Shown: positions 10,851 to 21,981, numbered from the stretch's first letter. The stretch is DNA of 64,000 nucleotides from Cepaea nemoralis (GCA_014155875.1 JACEFZ010013234.1:1-64000), one strand, 5' to 3'. Numbers and translations are program-made. The notes: generated by a model from the sequence alone, not told the origin.

Positions 10851-11390
10851 TCTCACATTACCGTAAATATAACTTCGTTAGCGAGAAATCACTAGTTGTT
10901 CAGCAAAAGATCAAAGGAATGTCGCCGCTTTCAATGATTTAAGTTGTTTTTGGACCTTTCAAAGACATATTCCTTGGGTGGGGGTAAATATAAGACGGCT
11001 GGAAAAATTTCATAACGATGCAACAGACAGTTTTTAAAATAATTGATCGCGAATGAAGGCAACCAAATGTGGACATACTATTGAGTCTAGAGATTGTTGT
11101 TAATGGACTAATGCTGTGATGTATAAATTATATGATGCTTTGTCGATGTGTATGTTAGATATCATGAAAGAAAGTGCTAGATGACTGTTCATTAGATCTA
11201 ATGTTTTCCTCTCCAACATGACAAGTTTTTCGATGTAAAATTGTTCTCCTGCAGAAGTGAAAAACCTAAGAACCAAACAGCGATAGTACAGCAAAGACTT
11301 CAGTAAATCAGATAAGTCCCATATATTTCTGTTGTTGTGATTTTTCTTTTCTCTTTTTCTGTCATTGTCCAGGTTTGTCATTGGTGTTGT
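10851..11390. other. No recognised gene
   Basis: AT-rich. The last ~300 bp may be 3' flank of the LINE fragment at 11,391-11,940, but the full copy at 37,866 ends before this point. Confidence 0.35.
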
Positions 11391-11940
11391 TTGTCCATCA
11401 AGAATGATGATGACCATTCGTTTCATCCAGTGGGGTTGAAGGTGTGGAGCCGTGGGTTCTAAGATGGCTGATAAGGCCTATTTTGGCTCGAAATGTTCTT
11501 TGACAATGTGGGCAAAGAATGCTTGACGTCTCTGGAGGAGGATTTCCTGCAGTGGTTTTTCTGCCCTGCCTTTTCTTCACAGCTCTTGCAGTCCTGGTTG
11601 CCTCACATATGACTGCACCTTTGCGCAATGATGCACGCCACGAATTTCGGTCTCTGGCTGCAGCCTCCCAGGTGTCATGATGAATTCCAAAAGCATTCAG
11701 TGAAATTTTCAGTGTCTTTAAAACGTTTCTTCTGGCCACCTTGGGAGCGTTTACCACAACGCAGTTCGCTGTAAAAAATTCGTTTAGGGAGCCTGTGATC
11801 TGGCATGCGAGTCAAGTGACCAGCCCAGCGAATCTGATTCTTCATCAGTAGAGTGTGGATACTGGGCATGGATGCTCTTTCTAGGACTTCAGTGTCTGGA
11901 ATCTTGTCTTGCCATTTAATCTTCAGTAGCTTCCTTAGGC
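11391..11940 (-). mobile_element. 3' end of zinc-finger LINE (same family as 33,780-37,866)
   Basis: Encodes KWQDKIPDTEVLERAS, LPKRIFYSELRCGKRSQGG and the C-terminal C2H2-type segment CPHCQRTFRAKIGLISHLRT, followed by a His-rich end and a stop. Nearly identical to the last ~185 residues of the element at 33,780-37,866, with one frameshift near 11,720. At 11,940 the match stops abruptly inside the RT thumb region. Confidence 0.9.
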
Positions 11941-12075
11941 ATTGGTAACATAGAGTTGGTAGGAATATTATGTTATAAAGTGCTTTCTTAGTGGCTATTG
12001 ATACATGTTTGTTCTTTAGTATCGGTGCCATTTGTATGTCGTGCCTGGTCAAATTCCTCATGAAACTGTCGCAGC
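11941..12075 (-). mobile_element. Fragment of a different LINE joined to the zinc-finger LINE
   Basis: In the same reading frame as the element to its left, but encodes MAPILKNKHVSIATKKALY and NIIFLPTLCYQ. That is an RT thumb segment unlike the one expected for the zinc-finger family (compare 37,190-37,290). The junction CYQ|CLRKLLKIKW is in frame, as if two LINE transcripts had been joined. Confidence 0.6.
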
Positions 12076-12394
12076 CCAAGCAACATTGCTCAAAAAGTTA
12101 AAGATAGCTAATTGCCCACCACATCTGCTATAAGTGCTAAACATGGACATTAACAGCAAAAGTGGGGAAAATAAACAAATTATAATATGTGGAATGCTTA
12201 ACAAAAGCAGACAGGTTAGTAAGCAGTGGTATTAGAAGACAAGTTGGCATAATGCAGTTGTGAGACTTGAAAAGGAAACTCCGTATGTAATGTGGCTGTG
12301 CCATGGCAACCTCTAGAGATGGTTCCACAGACAGCAGTGTCCTGACAGTGATGGTCCAAGCACAGGATGGGTGACTTGTGGAACACCAGAGTAG
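12076..12394. other. No recognised feature
   Basis: No coding or repeat signal that I can name. Confidence 0.35.
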
Positions 12395-12671
12395 TTTGTT
12401 TGTAAACAATGAAGATGTGAACACAGAGACCAGAGAAAGAACACAAGATGTGAATACAAAGACCAGAGAAGGACAAAGAACACAAGATGTGAATACAGAG
12501 ACCAGAGAAGGACCAAGAACACAAGATGTGAATACAGAGACCAGAAAAGGACCAAGAACACAAGATGTGAATATAGAGACCAGAGAAGGATGAAGAACAC
12601 AAGATGTGAATATAGAGACCAGAGAATGACCAAGAACACAAGATGTGAATATAGGCTAGTGGAAGAACAAG
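12395..12671. repeat. Minisatellite, ~38 bp unit (left part)
   Basis: Units of AACACAAGATGTGAATACAG plus AGACCAGAGAAGGACCAAG. The array continues at 13,949 after an insertion. Confidence 0.9.
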
Positions 12672-13948
12672 TGTGAGTGGGTGAGGGATGTGTGGGTTAA
12701 CGGGTGTGTGGGAGATATGTGTGGGTTGGGGATGGGTGGGGGATGTGTGTGTGGGTGGGGGATACGTCTGTGTGGGTGGGTGAAGGATGTATGTGTTGGT
12801 GGTCAGTGTGTTTGTAGGTGGGGAGATGTGTGTGTGGGTGATGGATGTGTATGGGGGATGTGTGTGTGAAGTGGGGGATGTGTATATGGGTGGGGTGTTG
12901 TGTGTGAGGGGAGATGTGTGTGGGTGAGGGATGTGTGTATGCGTAGGTGGGGTAGATGTGAATGGATGTGGAATGTGCAGGTGGGTAAAGGATGTATGTG
13001 AGGGTAGATGATGTGTGTTTGGCTGGGTGGATGAGGTGCGTGAGTGTGGGTGGGTAAATGGGAGATGTATGTGTTGATGGGTGGATTGGGGATGTGAGTT
13101 GGTCAGGGATGAGTACGTGAGTGGGTGGATATATGTTGGAGATGAGTGTATGGGTGGATGATGTGTGTGTGGGTGGTCGGGGTGTGTGGGGTGGGAGGTA
13201 TGTGTTTGTGGGTGGAGATGTGTGCATGGGTGGGGAGATGTGTGTGTGAGTGTATGGGTGAAGTGTCTGTGGGTGGGGGTGTGTGGTTAAGGGATGTGTG
13301 GTTAATGGATGTGTGATTGGGGAATGGGTGGGTGGAGGGTGGGTGGGTGGAGTATGTGTGGGTGGGTGAGTGTGTGTAGGTTGGGGGTGGAGATATGTGT
13401 GTATGGGCATGGGATGTGTGGATGGGTGGGGGGAGATTGTGTGGGTGGGGGATATGTGGATTGATGCTAGTTTTGTGTGTGGGTAGGTGTGTGATGCGTG
13501 AGTTGGCGGGGATATGTGAGTGTAGGTGGGGATGTGTGATTGGAGGATGTGTGTTTGACTGGGGGTTAGGGGTCTATGCGTGTGTGGTGGAGGATATGTG
13601 GGTGGGTGAGTGTTGATGGGTTATGGGATGAGTGGAAGATGTGTGTGTGGGTGGGGAGATGTGTGTACGTGGGGGATGTGTGGGTGGGTGGTCAGGTGCA
13701 TGTATGTGTGCCTGGGGGTGTGGTTGGGTGGGGTATGTGTGGTGGGATGGGGGGATGGTCGGGGTATGTGTCTCATAACGTGGTAATATACATTGTTTAT
13801 GTTTCAACATTTATTTGACAATGTGTTTTCCCCCTATGTGAATGCATTATGGATGAACGAAAGATGAGTGATTGGAAGGGCTGAATGTAAGACGGGCCTG
13901 CGTGCCCAATTTGTTACCCTTTGAAAATAAAGTCTGTTCGTTTGTTCG
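12672..13948 (+). mobile_element. CR1/L2-like LINE 3' module with GT-rich body, copy 2
   Basis: About 1.1 kb of GATGTGTGGGTGGG-type sequence, then the unique tail: GACGGGCCTGCGTGCCCAAT (about 13,882-13,901), GAAAATAAAG and a GTTCGTTTGTTCG end. Inserted between AGAACAAG and AACACAAG of the minisatellite unit, and both edges are exact. No target duplication is visible. Order within the GT-rich part matches copies 1 and 3 (for example GGGTGGGTGAGTGTGTGTAG, about 13,360). Confidence 0.8.
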
Positions 13949-14575
13949 AACACAAGATGTGAATGTAGACTAGTGAAAGAACAAGAACACAACACGTTAA
14001 AGTAGACTAGTGGAAGAACAAGAATACAAGATGTGAATATAAACTAATGGAAGAACAAGAACACAATATGTGAATATAGACTTATGGAAGAACAAGAATA
14101 CAAGATGTGAATATAGACTAGTGGAAGAACAAGAACACAAGATGTGAATATAGACTTGTGGAAGAACACAAGATGTGAATATAAACTAGTGGAAGAACAA
14201 GAACACAAGATATGAATATAGACTAGGGAAAGAACAAGAACACCAGATGTGAATGTAGACTTGTGGAAGAAAAAGAACACAAAATGTGAATATAGCCTAG
14301 TAGAAGAACAAGAACACAAGATGTTAATATATAGCGGAAGAACAAGAATACAAGATGTGAATATAGCCTAGTGGAAGAACAAGAACACAAGATGTTAATA
14401 TAGACTAGTGGCAGAACACAAGATGTGAATATAGACTAGTGGAAGAACACAAGATGTGAATATAGACTAGTGGAAGAACAAGAACAGAAGATGTGAATAT
14501 AAACTAGTGGAAGAACACAAGATGTGAATATAAACTAGTGGAAGAACACAAGATGTGAATATAGACTATTGGCAC
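13949..14575. repeat. Minisatellite, 31-37 bp unit (right part)
   Basis: Units of AACACAAGATGTGAATATAG plus ACTAGTGGAAGAACAAG, with frequent loss of the AACAAG hexamer. Continuation of 12,395-12,671; the two halves differ (GACCAGAGAAGG versus ACTAGTGGAAG). Confidence 0.9.
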
Positions 14576-15136
14576 TTTCTCCTGCATTATCACACTCGAC
14601 AGACGATGCAGAGAGCAGAACCCTGCCGCTGTCAATGCAGAGGTCAACGCGGTCATCTATGAACACTCATATAGTTCCGAAGTTCTCATCTATACTGATG
14701 GATCTGTTATAAAGCAGCAGAGAAGTGCGTGGGCATTTACAGCCCGTTCAGGGGGCCGAACCGTTCAAGAATCCAATGGTGCCCACTCTATGACCACGAG
14801 CAGCATGACGATGGAGGTAATGGCAGTTACACAGGCTTTCATATGGCTGGAATCACGGCATTATTCCAACGTGTGTGTACTAAGTGATTCAATGAGCATG
14901 ATTCAGAAGGTCGAAGCTGGATCTGTACGTAGACAGTGGATTGAGTCGCTGCGGAAGTCTGTTGTCCGTAAAGTCACCTTCATCTTCGTCCCGCGACATG
15001 CGGGAGTCGAGGGAAATGAACGAGCTGATAAACTGGCTGTCTCTGCACCCCCTGTAGATGGCTAACCCATGGATCGTGCCGATGTTATTAACGTCCTTAA
15101 AGATATGGCGAGAACAGAGGACTTTGACGTCAGTGA
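14576..15136 (+). mobile_element. I-type LINE RNase H fragment
   Basis: RNase H domain with catalytic-site blocks IYTDGS, MTMEVMAV, LSDSMSMI and FVPRHAGVEGNERADKL, similar to the copy at 44,805-45,662. One stop at about 15,062. No RT part; 5'-truncated. The right side joins a piece of an RTE-like LINE in the opposite strand. Confidence 0.85.
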
Positions 15137-15355
15137 ATTCTTGTTCTAATCTCTTCAAGGCATCTCCCATCAGATGTTGTGTTCCGAGATGATTGTACCG
15201 ATTCACTTATTTAAGAATACTCCCATTTACTTATATATTACATGGTGGTATTTACTTCACGCTGGTGACAACCATAATCTATGTCTTCTTACAGTTTAAT
15301 TCTAAACCTAGTTGTTCATTGTGTGCAATAACCGCATCTAATAAATGTTGCAGTT
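15137..15355 (-). mobile_element. RTE-like LINE fragment
   Basis: Minus-strand match to the RT thumb region of the element at 16,568-20,248 (corresponding to about 17,080-17,300 there). Short and degenerate. Its left edge (CTTGTTCTAATCTCTTCAAG) is joined to RNase H-LINE DNA; a very similar junction occurs at 29,609-29,729. Its right edge runs into the TTAGTTATATAG array. Confidence 0.75.
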
Positions 15356-16557
15356 AATTAGTTGTATAGCTAGATAGATAGTTATTTATACAGCAGTTAG
15401 TTAAATAGTTACTAAGTTCGTTATATAGTTAGTTATATAGTTAGTTAGATAGTTATATAGTTAGTTTGTTATATAGTTAGTTTGTTATATAGTTAGTTTG
15501 TTATATAGTTATATTGTTAGTTATATAGTTAGTTATATAGTCAATTATACAGTTAGTTATATAGTTAGTTAGTTATATACTTAGTTATATAGTTAGTTAG
15601 TTAGTTAGTTATATAGTTATTTAGTTATATAGTTAGTTTCTTAAATAGTTAGTTATATGGTTAGTTATATAGTTAGTGATATAGTTAGTTATATAGTTAA
15701 TTAGTTATATAGTTAGTTATATAGTTAGTTATATAGTTAGTTAGTTATATAGTTAGTTAGTTAAATAATATATAGTTAGTGAGTTATATAGTTAATTATT
15801 TAGTTAGTTATATAGTTGATATATAGTTAGTTATATAGTTAGTTATATTGTTAGTTATATAGTTAGGTTGTTATATAGTTAGTTATATAGTTAGTTAGTT
15901 AGTTATATAGTTAGTTATATAGTTAGTTAGTTATATAGTTTGTTATATAGTTAGTTATATAGTTAGTTACATAGTTAGTAAGTTATATAGTTAGTTAGTT
16001 ATGTAGTTAGTTATATAGTTAGTTAGTTATATAGTTAGTTATATAGTTAGTTATATAGTTAGTTAGTTATATAGTTAGTTATATAGTTAGTTATATAGTT
16101 AGTTATATAGTTAGTTATATAGTTAGTTAGTTATGTAGTTAGTTATATAGTTAGTTATATAGTTAATTAGTTATATAGTTAGTTATATAGTTAGTTAGTT
16201 ATATAGTTAGTTTATAGTTAGTTATATAGTTAGTTAGTTATATAGTTAGTTATATAGTTAGTTATATAGTTAGTTAGTTATATAGTTAGTTATATAGTTA
16301 GTTATATAGTTAGTTATATAGTTAGTTATATAGTTAGTTATATAGTTAGTTATATAGTTAGTTAGTTATGTAGTTAGTTATATAGTTAGTTATATAGTTA
16401 GTTAGTTATATAGTTAGTTATATAGTTAGTTAGTTATATAGTTAGTTTATAGTTAGTTATATAGTTAGTTATATAGTTAGTTAGTTATATAGTTAGTTAT
16501 ATAGTTAGTTTTATAGTTAGTTAGTTATATAGTTAGTTATATAGTTGATATATTGTT
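15356..16557. repeat. AT-rich satellite array (TTAGTTATATAG)n, left block
   Basis: Mixture of TTAGTTATATAG and an extra TTAG, giving 12 or 16 bp steps. The same array resumes at 20,249-20,284 and 28,423-29,520. LINE insertions have therefore pushed apart a single array of about 2.3 kb. Confidence 0.95.
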
Positions 16558-16566
16558 AGTTAGTTA

Positions 16567-17217
16567 TCAATCAATCAAACATGTGCCATGCCGGAAAGCG
16601 TGGGCGGTCATGACTTGCCATTTCACTCGATCACCAGTGTCGTGGATCAGCTCAGTGTTCCTGTCTCGTCCATGCCATGTGGCCAAGCCATCCAGGTATT
16701 TTCCTCTCGGTCTGCCTCTTGGTCTGTTTCCTTCGATCTTGCCAGTTGTCACCAAGTTCTCCAATCCATTTCTTCTCATAACATGTCCAACAAATTTTGA
16801 CTGTCTACGTCTAATTTCTCTAATCAGTTTACGATGTAGTACTTGGTCATTGGTTTTTCTGTCTGTCCATGGTATTCTTTGCATTTTCCTCAGAAACCAC
16901 ATTTCTGCAGCCATCAGATGTTTTTCATCTTGACTGCCCATTGCCCAAGTTTCACAGCCATACAAAAGAACAGGCTCTATGTATCCCCTCAACACTCTTT
17001 TTCTCGTTTCAATTGACATCTTTTTATTGGTCAGAATGTTTTTCATCTTGCTAAAGGCTACTTTCGCCATGGCGATTCTTGTTATAATCTCTTCAAGGCA
17101 TCTCCCATCAGATGTTATGACTGTTCCAAGATAATTGTACCGATTCACTTGTTGAAGAATATTTCCATTTACTTGTATATTACATTGTGGCACTTCTTCC
17201 TTCCTAGTGACGACCAT
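16567..17217 (-). CDS. RTE-like LINE polyprotein, C-terminal part
   Basis: RT thumb and C-terminal region: YLGTVITSDGRCLEEI, VLLYGCETWAM, WFLRKMQRIPWTDRKT, and the RRRQSKFVGHVMRRN block, ending in a stop at the element's 3' end. The YADDTVLIAD motif lies just upstream (about 17,300-17,340) in the same frame. Between it and the rest of the RT is a nested LINE fragment. The start given is only the first Met of this open stretch. Confidence 0.85.
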   Translation of the reverse strand: MVVTRKEEVPQCNIQVNGNILQQVNRYNYLGTVITSDGRCLEEIITRIAMAKVAFSKMKNILTNKKMSIETRKRVLRGYIEPVLLYGCETWAMGSQDEKHLMAAEMWFLRKMQRIPWTDRKTNDQVLHRKLIREIRRRQSKFVGHVMRRNGLENLVTTGKIEGNRPRGRPRGKYLDGLATWHGRDRNTELIHDTGDRVKWQVMTAHAFRHGTCLID

Positions 17218-17355
17218 AACCTGAGTCTTTTTACAATTTAATTCTAACCCCAGTTGCTCACTGTGTACAATAACCGCATCTACTAATTGTTGCAGGTCCT
17301 GCGCATTGTCTGCAATTAATACTGTATCATCTGCATATCTAATGTTATTGATGTT

Positions 17356-17796
17356 AACGTACTCTGCAGCTCAGCTGTGGAACAATCTTCCACAAGAAAT
17401 CAAAGACATCACCAATCCCTATTCATATAATCGCAAATTACTCGAACACTATCTCAGTACGGATTATCTTCCCCCTTAATAATAGAGATAATAATAATAA
17501 TAACAAAACCCTAGTATAACAGCCAGTTCCCTTTTGGTAGGCCAGTATATTCCACATGGCTAATAACAAGTGTCAGACCATTATCTAATTTTACTGTGTC
17601 GTGTAGTTTTGATGTTCGCATTTTGCCCATGCCTTTATAATGCATATCTTTTTTATTGTTGCTGCTCTCTGTTAGTCTTGAATGATGTGTGAATGAAATA
17701 ATGTATGAAAGAGAGTGAGAGAAGGGCAGAATGTTAGACGGGCCTGCGTGCCCAATTCTTAACCCATTGAAAATAAAATTAAAATAAAGTTTGTTC
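17356..17796 (+). mobile_element. CR1/L2-like LINE 3' fragment (family-defining copy)
   Basis: Opens with the last 40 codons of a reverse transcriptase ORF (17,357-17,479): AAQLWNNLP, then a stop. The LWN.LP block is typical of the C-terminus of CR1/L2-type LINEs. About 250 bp of 3' UTR follow, then GACGGGCCTGCGTGCCCAAT, AATAAA and GTTTGTTCG. It interrupts the RTE-like LINE just before its YADD motif. GATGTT is repeated at 17,350-17,355 and 17,797-17,802, a 6 bp target duplication confirmed by intact copies of the host (about 8,236). Unlike copies at 1,282, 12,672 and 59,463 it lacks the GT-rich body. Confidence 0.85.
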
Positions 17797-17941
17797 GATG
17801 TTTCGTCCTCCAATGCTGATTCCATTTATATCCTCTACATTTCTGAAAATATTTTCACTGTATAGGGAAAAAAGATCTGGAGACATCACACATCCATGCC
17901 TAACACCTCTTTTAATTGGCTGATACTGTCCCACTTCATTA

Positions 17942-19897
17942 TCAATCCTTATTGCAGCTTGGTGTTTCCAATATATGTTTTTTTTTTATAAGTCTAATGT
18001 CTTTCCCATCAATTTGAAGATCTGCAAGCATATCCACCATGTTGACATGTCTAACTCTATCAAAAGATTTTGTATAGTCAATAAAGCAAAGATGTATATC
18101 CTTGTTTACTTCTATAGCACGTTCAATAACTGTTCGCAGCATATACACAGCATTTACTGTACCCTTTCCTTCTACAAACCCACATTGTTCTTCCCCTATT
18201 TCAGGTTGTATCTTCTTCCTCACTCTTTGCATGATAATTCTTAGCAAAATCGTTGTAATGTGACTCATTATACTAATTGTGCTATGTTGATCACATTCCA
18301 AGGTTCCTGATTTCTTTGGGATTGCAATAAATACAGAGTTACATAATTCAGGAGGTATATCTCCAGTATCATATAATGCGTTCATCAGTCTGTTAACTTG
18401 CTCTAGTCCAAATTCTTCTAAAGCTTTAATCATTTCTGTTGTGATGTTATCTGCACCGGGGGCCTTGCCAGCTTTTATATGCTTAAGAACATTTCGAACC
18501 TCCATCTCCAAAATTGGCGGTCCTTCATTATTTAATATAATATCATACTGTTCGTCTCTGTTATCATCATAAAGGTGTTTCACATAATCTGTCCATATAT
18601 GTAGAATCTGGTCTTTTTCTATTATGATTTTGCCATCTTTAGTTTTTAGACACCCTGTTGATGTACTTGTTCTTTTATTAGTCAGTTCCTGAATTCTTTT
18701 GTGCACTAATTTTGTATTTTGACTGTTGTGTTGGTTTTCAATTTCTGAGCACTTTTCCTCAAGCCATGATTCTTTTGCCTCCTTACATAATATTCTGACT
18801 TGTCTGCGGATTTCTTCATATTTGACAGAATTATTTTTGTTGAGTCTTCTTGTTTCCATGAGGTGTAAAATTTCTTCAGTCATCCATTTCTTACGACCCA
18901 CCTTCTTTAATTTTGGAATAGTTGTTTCTGCAGCCACATTGATTGAATTCTTCAACGTTTCCCATTGATCATCCACATCCTGGAATAATATCTCTAGATC
19001 AGACAATATTTCAAATCTGTTCTGTACTTCTATGTTGAATTTGTTTTGTATTTCCTTGTCATTACTCAATGTACACAAATCATATTTAGTGTTTCCTGTT
19101 ATATACTTGACTTTCTTCAACTTTATCCTCAATGTTCCTGTGAGTAATCTGTGGTCACTATAACAATCAGCACTGGGAACTGTTTTTGCTACTGTTAGCG
19201 CGTTTCTAAATCTTCTGCTAATGAGAATGTAGTCAATCTGGTTTCTAATCCTGCTATCAGGACTCCTCCATGTCCATAATCTTCTAGGGTGTTGCTTAAA
19301 CCAGGTGTTTCCTACAATCATTTCCTGTTCTTTTGCCCACTCCACGAGTCTGTATCCTCTTTCATTTCTCTCTCCTAAACCATAGTTTCCTACTGTGTAT
19401 CTATCCCCTTGATTTCCTACTTTTGCATTGAAGTCCCCTATTATGATGTTTATTTCTGAATTTTTACATTTCTTTAAGGCAGCCTCTATGTCATTATAAA
19501 ATTCTTCTACACTATCTTCACTGGATTCTCCTGTTGGTGCATATACTTGAATAATATTTATGCTAAAAGGTCTGCCACTTAATTTAACTAGTAGAACTCT
19601 GTCCGACACGGCCCAATATCCTTGAACAGATGTTGATGTTTTCCGGTCCAAAATAATTGCCACTCCCCTATGACGATCTTCACCTCCAGAATAAATAATC
19701 TTGAAATCGTCATCTATCTTGATGCCTGATCCTGTCCATCTCGTTTCGCACATACCTAAAATATTAATTTTTTCCCTTTCAATTTCTTGTTTTATGTTCT
19801 CTAATTTTCCGTCGTTGTTTAACGTCCTAACGTTCCATGTTGCTAATTTTAACGTCTCTGTCCTTGTCTTGCGATGATCAGTCTTTAAGCGAATCAT
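17942..19897 (-). CDS. RTE-like LINE polyprotein: endonuclease and RT
   Basis: 651 codons. N-terminal APE-type endonuclease: LATWNVRTLNNDGKLENI, MCETRWTGSG, IIGDFNAKVG and the YSDHRLL block. Then a linker and RT with IKAGKAPGADNITTEM, EEQCGFVEGKG and LCFIDYTKSFDRVRH (motif A). It resembles proteins annotated in animals as craniofacial-development-protein-2-like, which are RTE endonuclease/RTs. A T-run near 17,980 shifts the frame at the end of this stretch; the RT continues in another frame to about 17,803. The function is TPRT retrotransposition; this copy is disabled by the frameshift and the nested insertion. Confidence 0.9.
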   Translation of the reverse strand: MIRLKTDHRKTRTETLKLATWNVRTLNNDGKLENIKQEIEREKINILGMCETRWTGSGIKIDDDFKIIYSGGEDRHRGVAIILDRKTSTSVQGYWAVSDRVLLVKLSGRPFSINIIQVYAPTGESSEDSVEEFYNDIEAALKKCKNSEINIIIGDFNAKVGNQGDRYTVGNYGLGERNERGYRLVEWAKEQEMIVGNTWFKQHPRRLWTWRSPDSRIRNQIDYILISRRFRNALTVAKTVPSADCYSDHRLLTGTLRIKLKKVKYITGNTKYDLCTLSNDKEIQNKFNIEVQNRFEILSDLEILFQDVDDQWETLKNSINVAAETTIPKLKKVGRKKWMTEEILHLMETRRLNKNNSVKYEEIRRQVRILCKEAKESWLEEKCSEIENQHNSQNTKLVHKRIQELTNKRTSTSTGCLKTKDGKIIIEKDQILHIWTDYVKHLYDDNRDEQYDIILNNEGPPILEMEVRNVLKHIKAGKAPGADNITTEMIKALEEFGLEQVNRLMNALYDTGDIPPELCNSVFIAIPKKSGTLECDQHSTISIMSHITTILLRIIMQRVRKKIQPEIGEEQCGFVEGKGTVNAVYMLRTVIERAIEVNKDIHLCFIDYTKSFDRVRHVNMVDMLADLQIDGKDIRLIKKKHILETPSCNKD

Positions 19898-20248
19898 GAT
19901 ATACTAGGCACTTTTAAAGAGGTAGTTTGCCGTTGCTTTCCTCTATGGCAGTGAATGTACTGGTCGGAGACCGCAGCCATTGACTCAAGAAGAGCTCTTC
20001 TGCCTGCCGTCGTGAATTCAGGACCATGACCAACGAATATCTGTCGGCTGCCCTCAAATTTCATCCACCACCTGCCTTCCGTGGCTTCTTTTGAAAACTT
20101 CCAATAAAAGAGCACAAAATAACATCACATAATCCACAGGAAAACACTATTCGCAGGAAATCCATAGGGAATCACACGAAATCCAAAGGAAAACACTAAA
20201 TAGCGTCCCCCCGAAAAGTACGCGTCATCCTGTCGCCATTGTACCGGA

Positions 20249-20284
20249 AGTTAGTTATATAGTTAGTTATATAGTTAGTTTGTT
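20249..20284. repeat. Remnant of the TTAGTTATATAG satellite
   Basis: Three array units left between two LINE insertions. 20,271-20,284 (ATAGTTAGTTTGTT) recurs at 28,409-28,422, giving the 14 bp target duplication of the LINE between them. Confidence 0.85.
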
Positions 20285-21000
20285 GTGTCAGGTCTTAGTC
20301 AGATATGACTGAGCTACCGTATAACAGTAGACATTAGCGCCGAACGTTGGGCGGCGCTTACCAAACCCGACCCTCCACATTGTGCCAACGGCTTTGGGCG
20401 GAAGAGCTCAATTGGGAGGGTACAAGCCTTATCCTGGTACGAGGAAATGCAAGCTAAAGACAAAATGTCATGGCAGGGCAGACCAGGCCCTAAGCCTTGG
20501 TTGGCGGCTGGTCTAGGATCGAAGCTCCGACAGGCGGACAGTTAGAGCATTGCTTATGCTGATCCGACAGCTTCTGCAACTTGTCTTGTTCCAGATGTAG
20601 AGGTGTTACCTTTCCTCTGGAGTGAACTAGGCAGGCCGAGAGAGGGATCATGCTGCATGGGCAACACATGATCTCTATATTTTAGCCCAGGCTTTGTTCT
20701 ATGGAGAGGCAATAACTCCATCCCTGGTCTTAACTGGTCTCGGAATCAAAGCGAGAAGCAACTGTTACGGGTTATAAGTCCATGTCAATTGGCGTAGACA
20801 TGGGGCCCCACGCGTTGCCTCTGACGGTGGGAGACACCTACAGGTGTCACTGATCAGCTACCGCCCGCCTGAAGCTGGGCAGCCCCCGGCCAATAGGGTG
20901 CTGATCCGCACAGCCTGCCTGCTTCAAAGGGTGCTTGGGGCTAGGACAAAATCTGAATCGCAGGTTGTAAAACCAATGCACTAGGTACTAATAAAAAAGA

Positions 21001-21947
21001 AAAATAGAAACCTCAAGCTACAGCTTGCAACCTGGAACGTGAGAACCATGTGTCCAGGATTTTCCCCTGACTTAACCAATACTGAAGATGTGAGAAAAAC
21101 GGCAGTGATTGATGCCGAACTCATTCGTCTTAACATTTATATTTTTGGCCTGCAGGAGACTAGCCTCGCCGAGGAAGGGTCACTCAGGGAAAACAATTAC
21201 ACCTTTCGTAGAGGGCAGGCAGAAAGAAGGCAACACGGTGTGGGCTTTGCAGTGAACAATTCGCTACTGGGAATGATTGATATCCCAGCTGGAGGTAATG
21301 AAAGATTATTATCACTGCGCTTGGCAACCTCTTGTGGATTTGCCACCATTCTCACTGCATATGCACCGACACTAGCTTCCTCTGATGATGTGAAGGATAC
21401 GTTCTATGAGCAGCTAGACTCTGCGATCAAGGCAGTTCCAAAATCTGACTACATTTATATGCTCGGAGATTTCAATGCTCGTGTGGGCAAGGACTCGAGT
21501 TCATGGCCATTGTGCCTTGGAAAATACAACATCGGTCGCATTAATGATAATGGGCAAAGGCTGATGGAGCATTGCACTAGAAATGACCTATGTATTACAA
21601 ACTCCTTTTTTAAAACAAAAGAGCTGCATAAGGTCACATGGAAACATCCAAGATCCGGTCATTTGCATCAGCTGGACTTCATTATCACACGGAGACAACA
21701 TCTGAACCATACATCATTGACTCGAATTTACCACAGTGCTGACTGTGATACAGATCATTCTTTGGTTGTTGCAAGGGTTAGACTGAGACCAAAGAGAATC
21801 TACACAGCTAAACACAAATCTAACACCAGGATTAATATGATTAACACTCACGATCCTGAAAAGTGCTTTCAGTTTCAACAGCAACTTGAAGACGCTTTCA
21901 CTGATACACCAGAAAATTGTACAGTAAATGAAAAGTGGAGTCAACTT
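21001..21947 (+). pseudogene. Zinc-finger LINE copy A, endonuclease part
   Basis: APE-type endonuclease: LQLATWNVRTM, IFGLQETSLAEEG, HGVGFAVNNSLLG, AYAPTLASSDDVK, MLGDFNARVG and SADCDTDHSLVVA. These hold the usual N, E, D-x-N and D-H catalytic positions. The frame is open to 21,947, where the nested LINE begins, and resumes exactly at 26,175 (WSQL|KETLY). Confidence 0.88.
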
Positions 21948-21981
21948 CTTCTTCTTCTTCTTTCGTTCGCTTGAAATATGT

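Larger units (their letters stand above)
16568..20248 (-). mobile_element. RTE-like LINE, near full length, with target-site duplication
   Basis: About 3.2 kb without its nested insertion (17,356-17,802), the usual size of RTE elements. AGTTAGTTAT lies at both edges (16,558-16,567 and 20,249-20,258), a 10 bp target duplication, although the host is a similar repeat. The 3' tail on the - strand is short (TTGATTGATTG). The 5' leader holds GGAAAGCAACGGCAAACTAC, a block also seen in the SINE core at 38,181-38,368. Confidence 0.88.

Noticed and set aside
11100..11426. 108-codon frame before the LINE fragment
   Set aside because: It overlaps the LINE 3' end in another frame and has no recognisable domain.
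12697..13410. Long Pro/His/Thr-rich open frame on the - strand (also 59,533-60,957)
   Set aside because: It is the reverse of the GT-rich repeat. Absence of stops follows from lack of C and A patterns; no domain and no conserved start.
15356..16557. Telomere-like or centromeric repeat
   Set aside because: The TTAG-based unit does not match TTAGGG, and the block is short and interrupted; nothing ties it to chromosome ends or centromeres.
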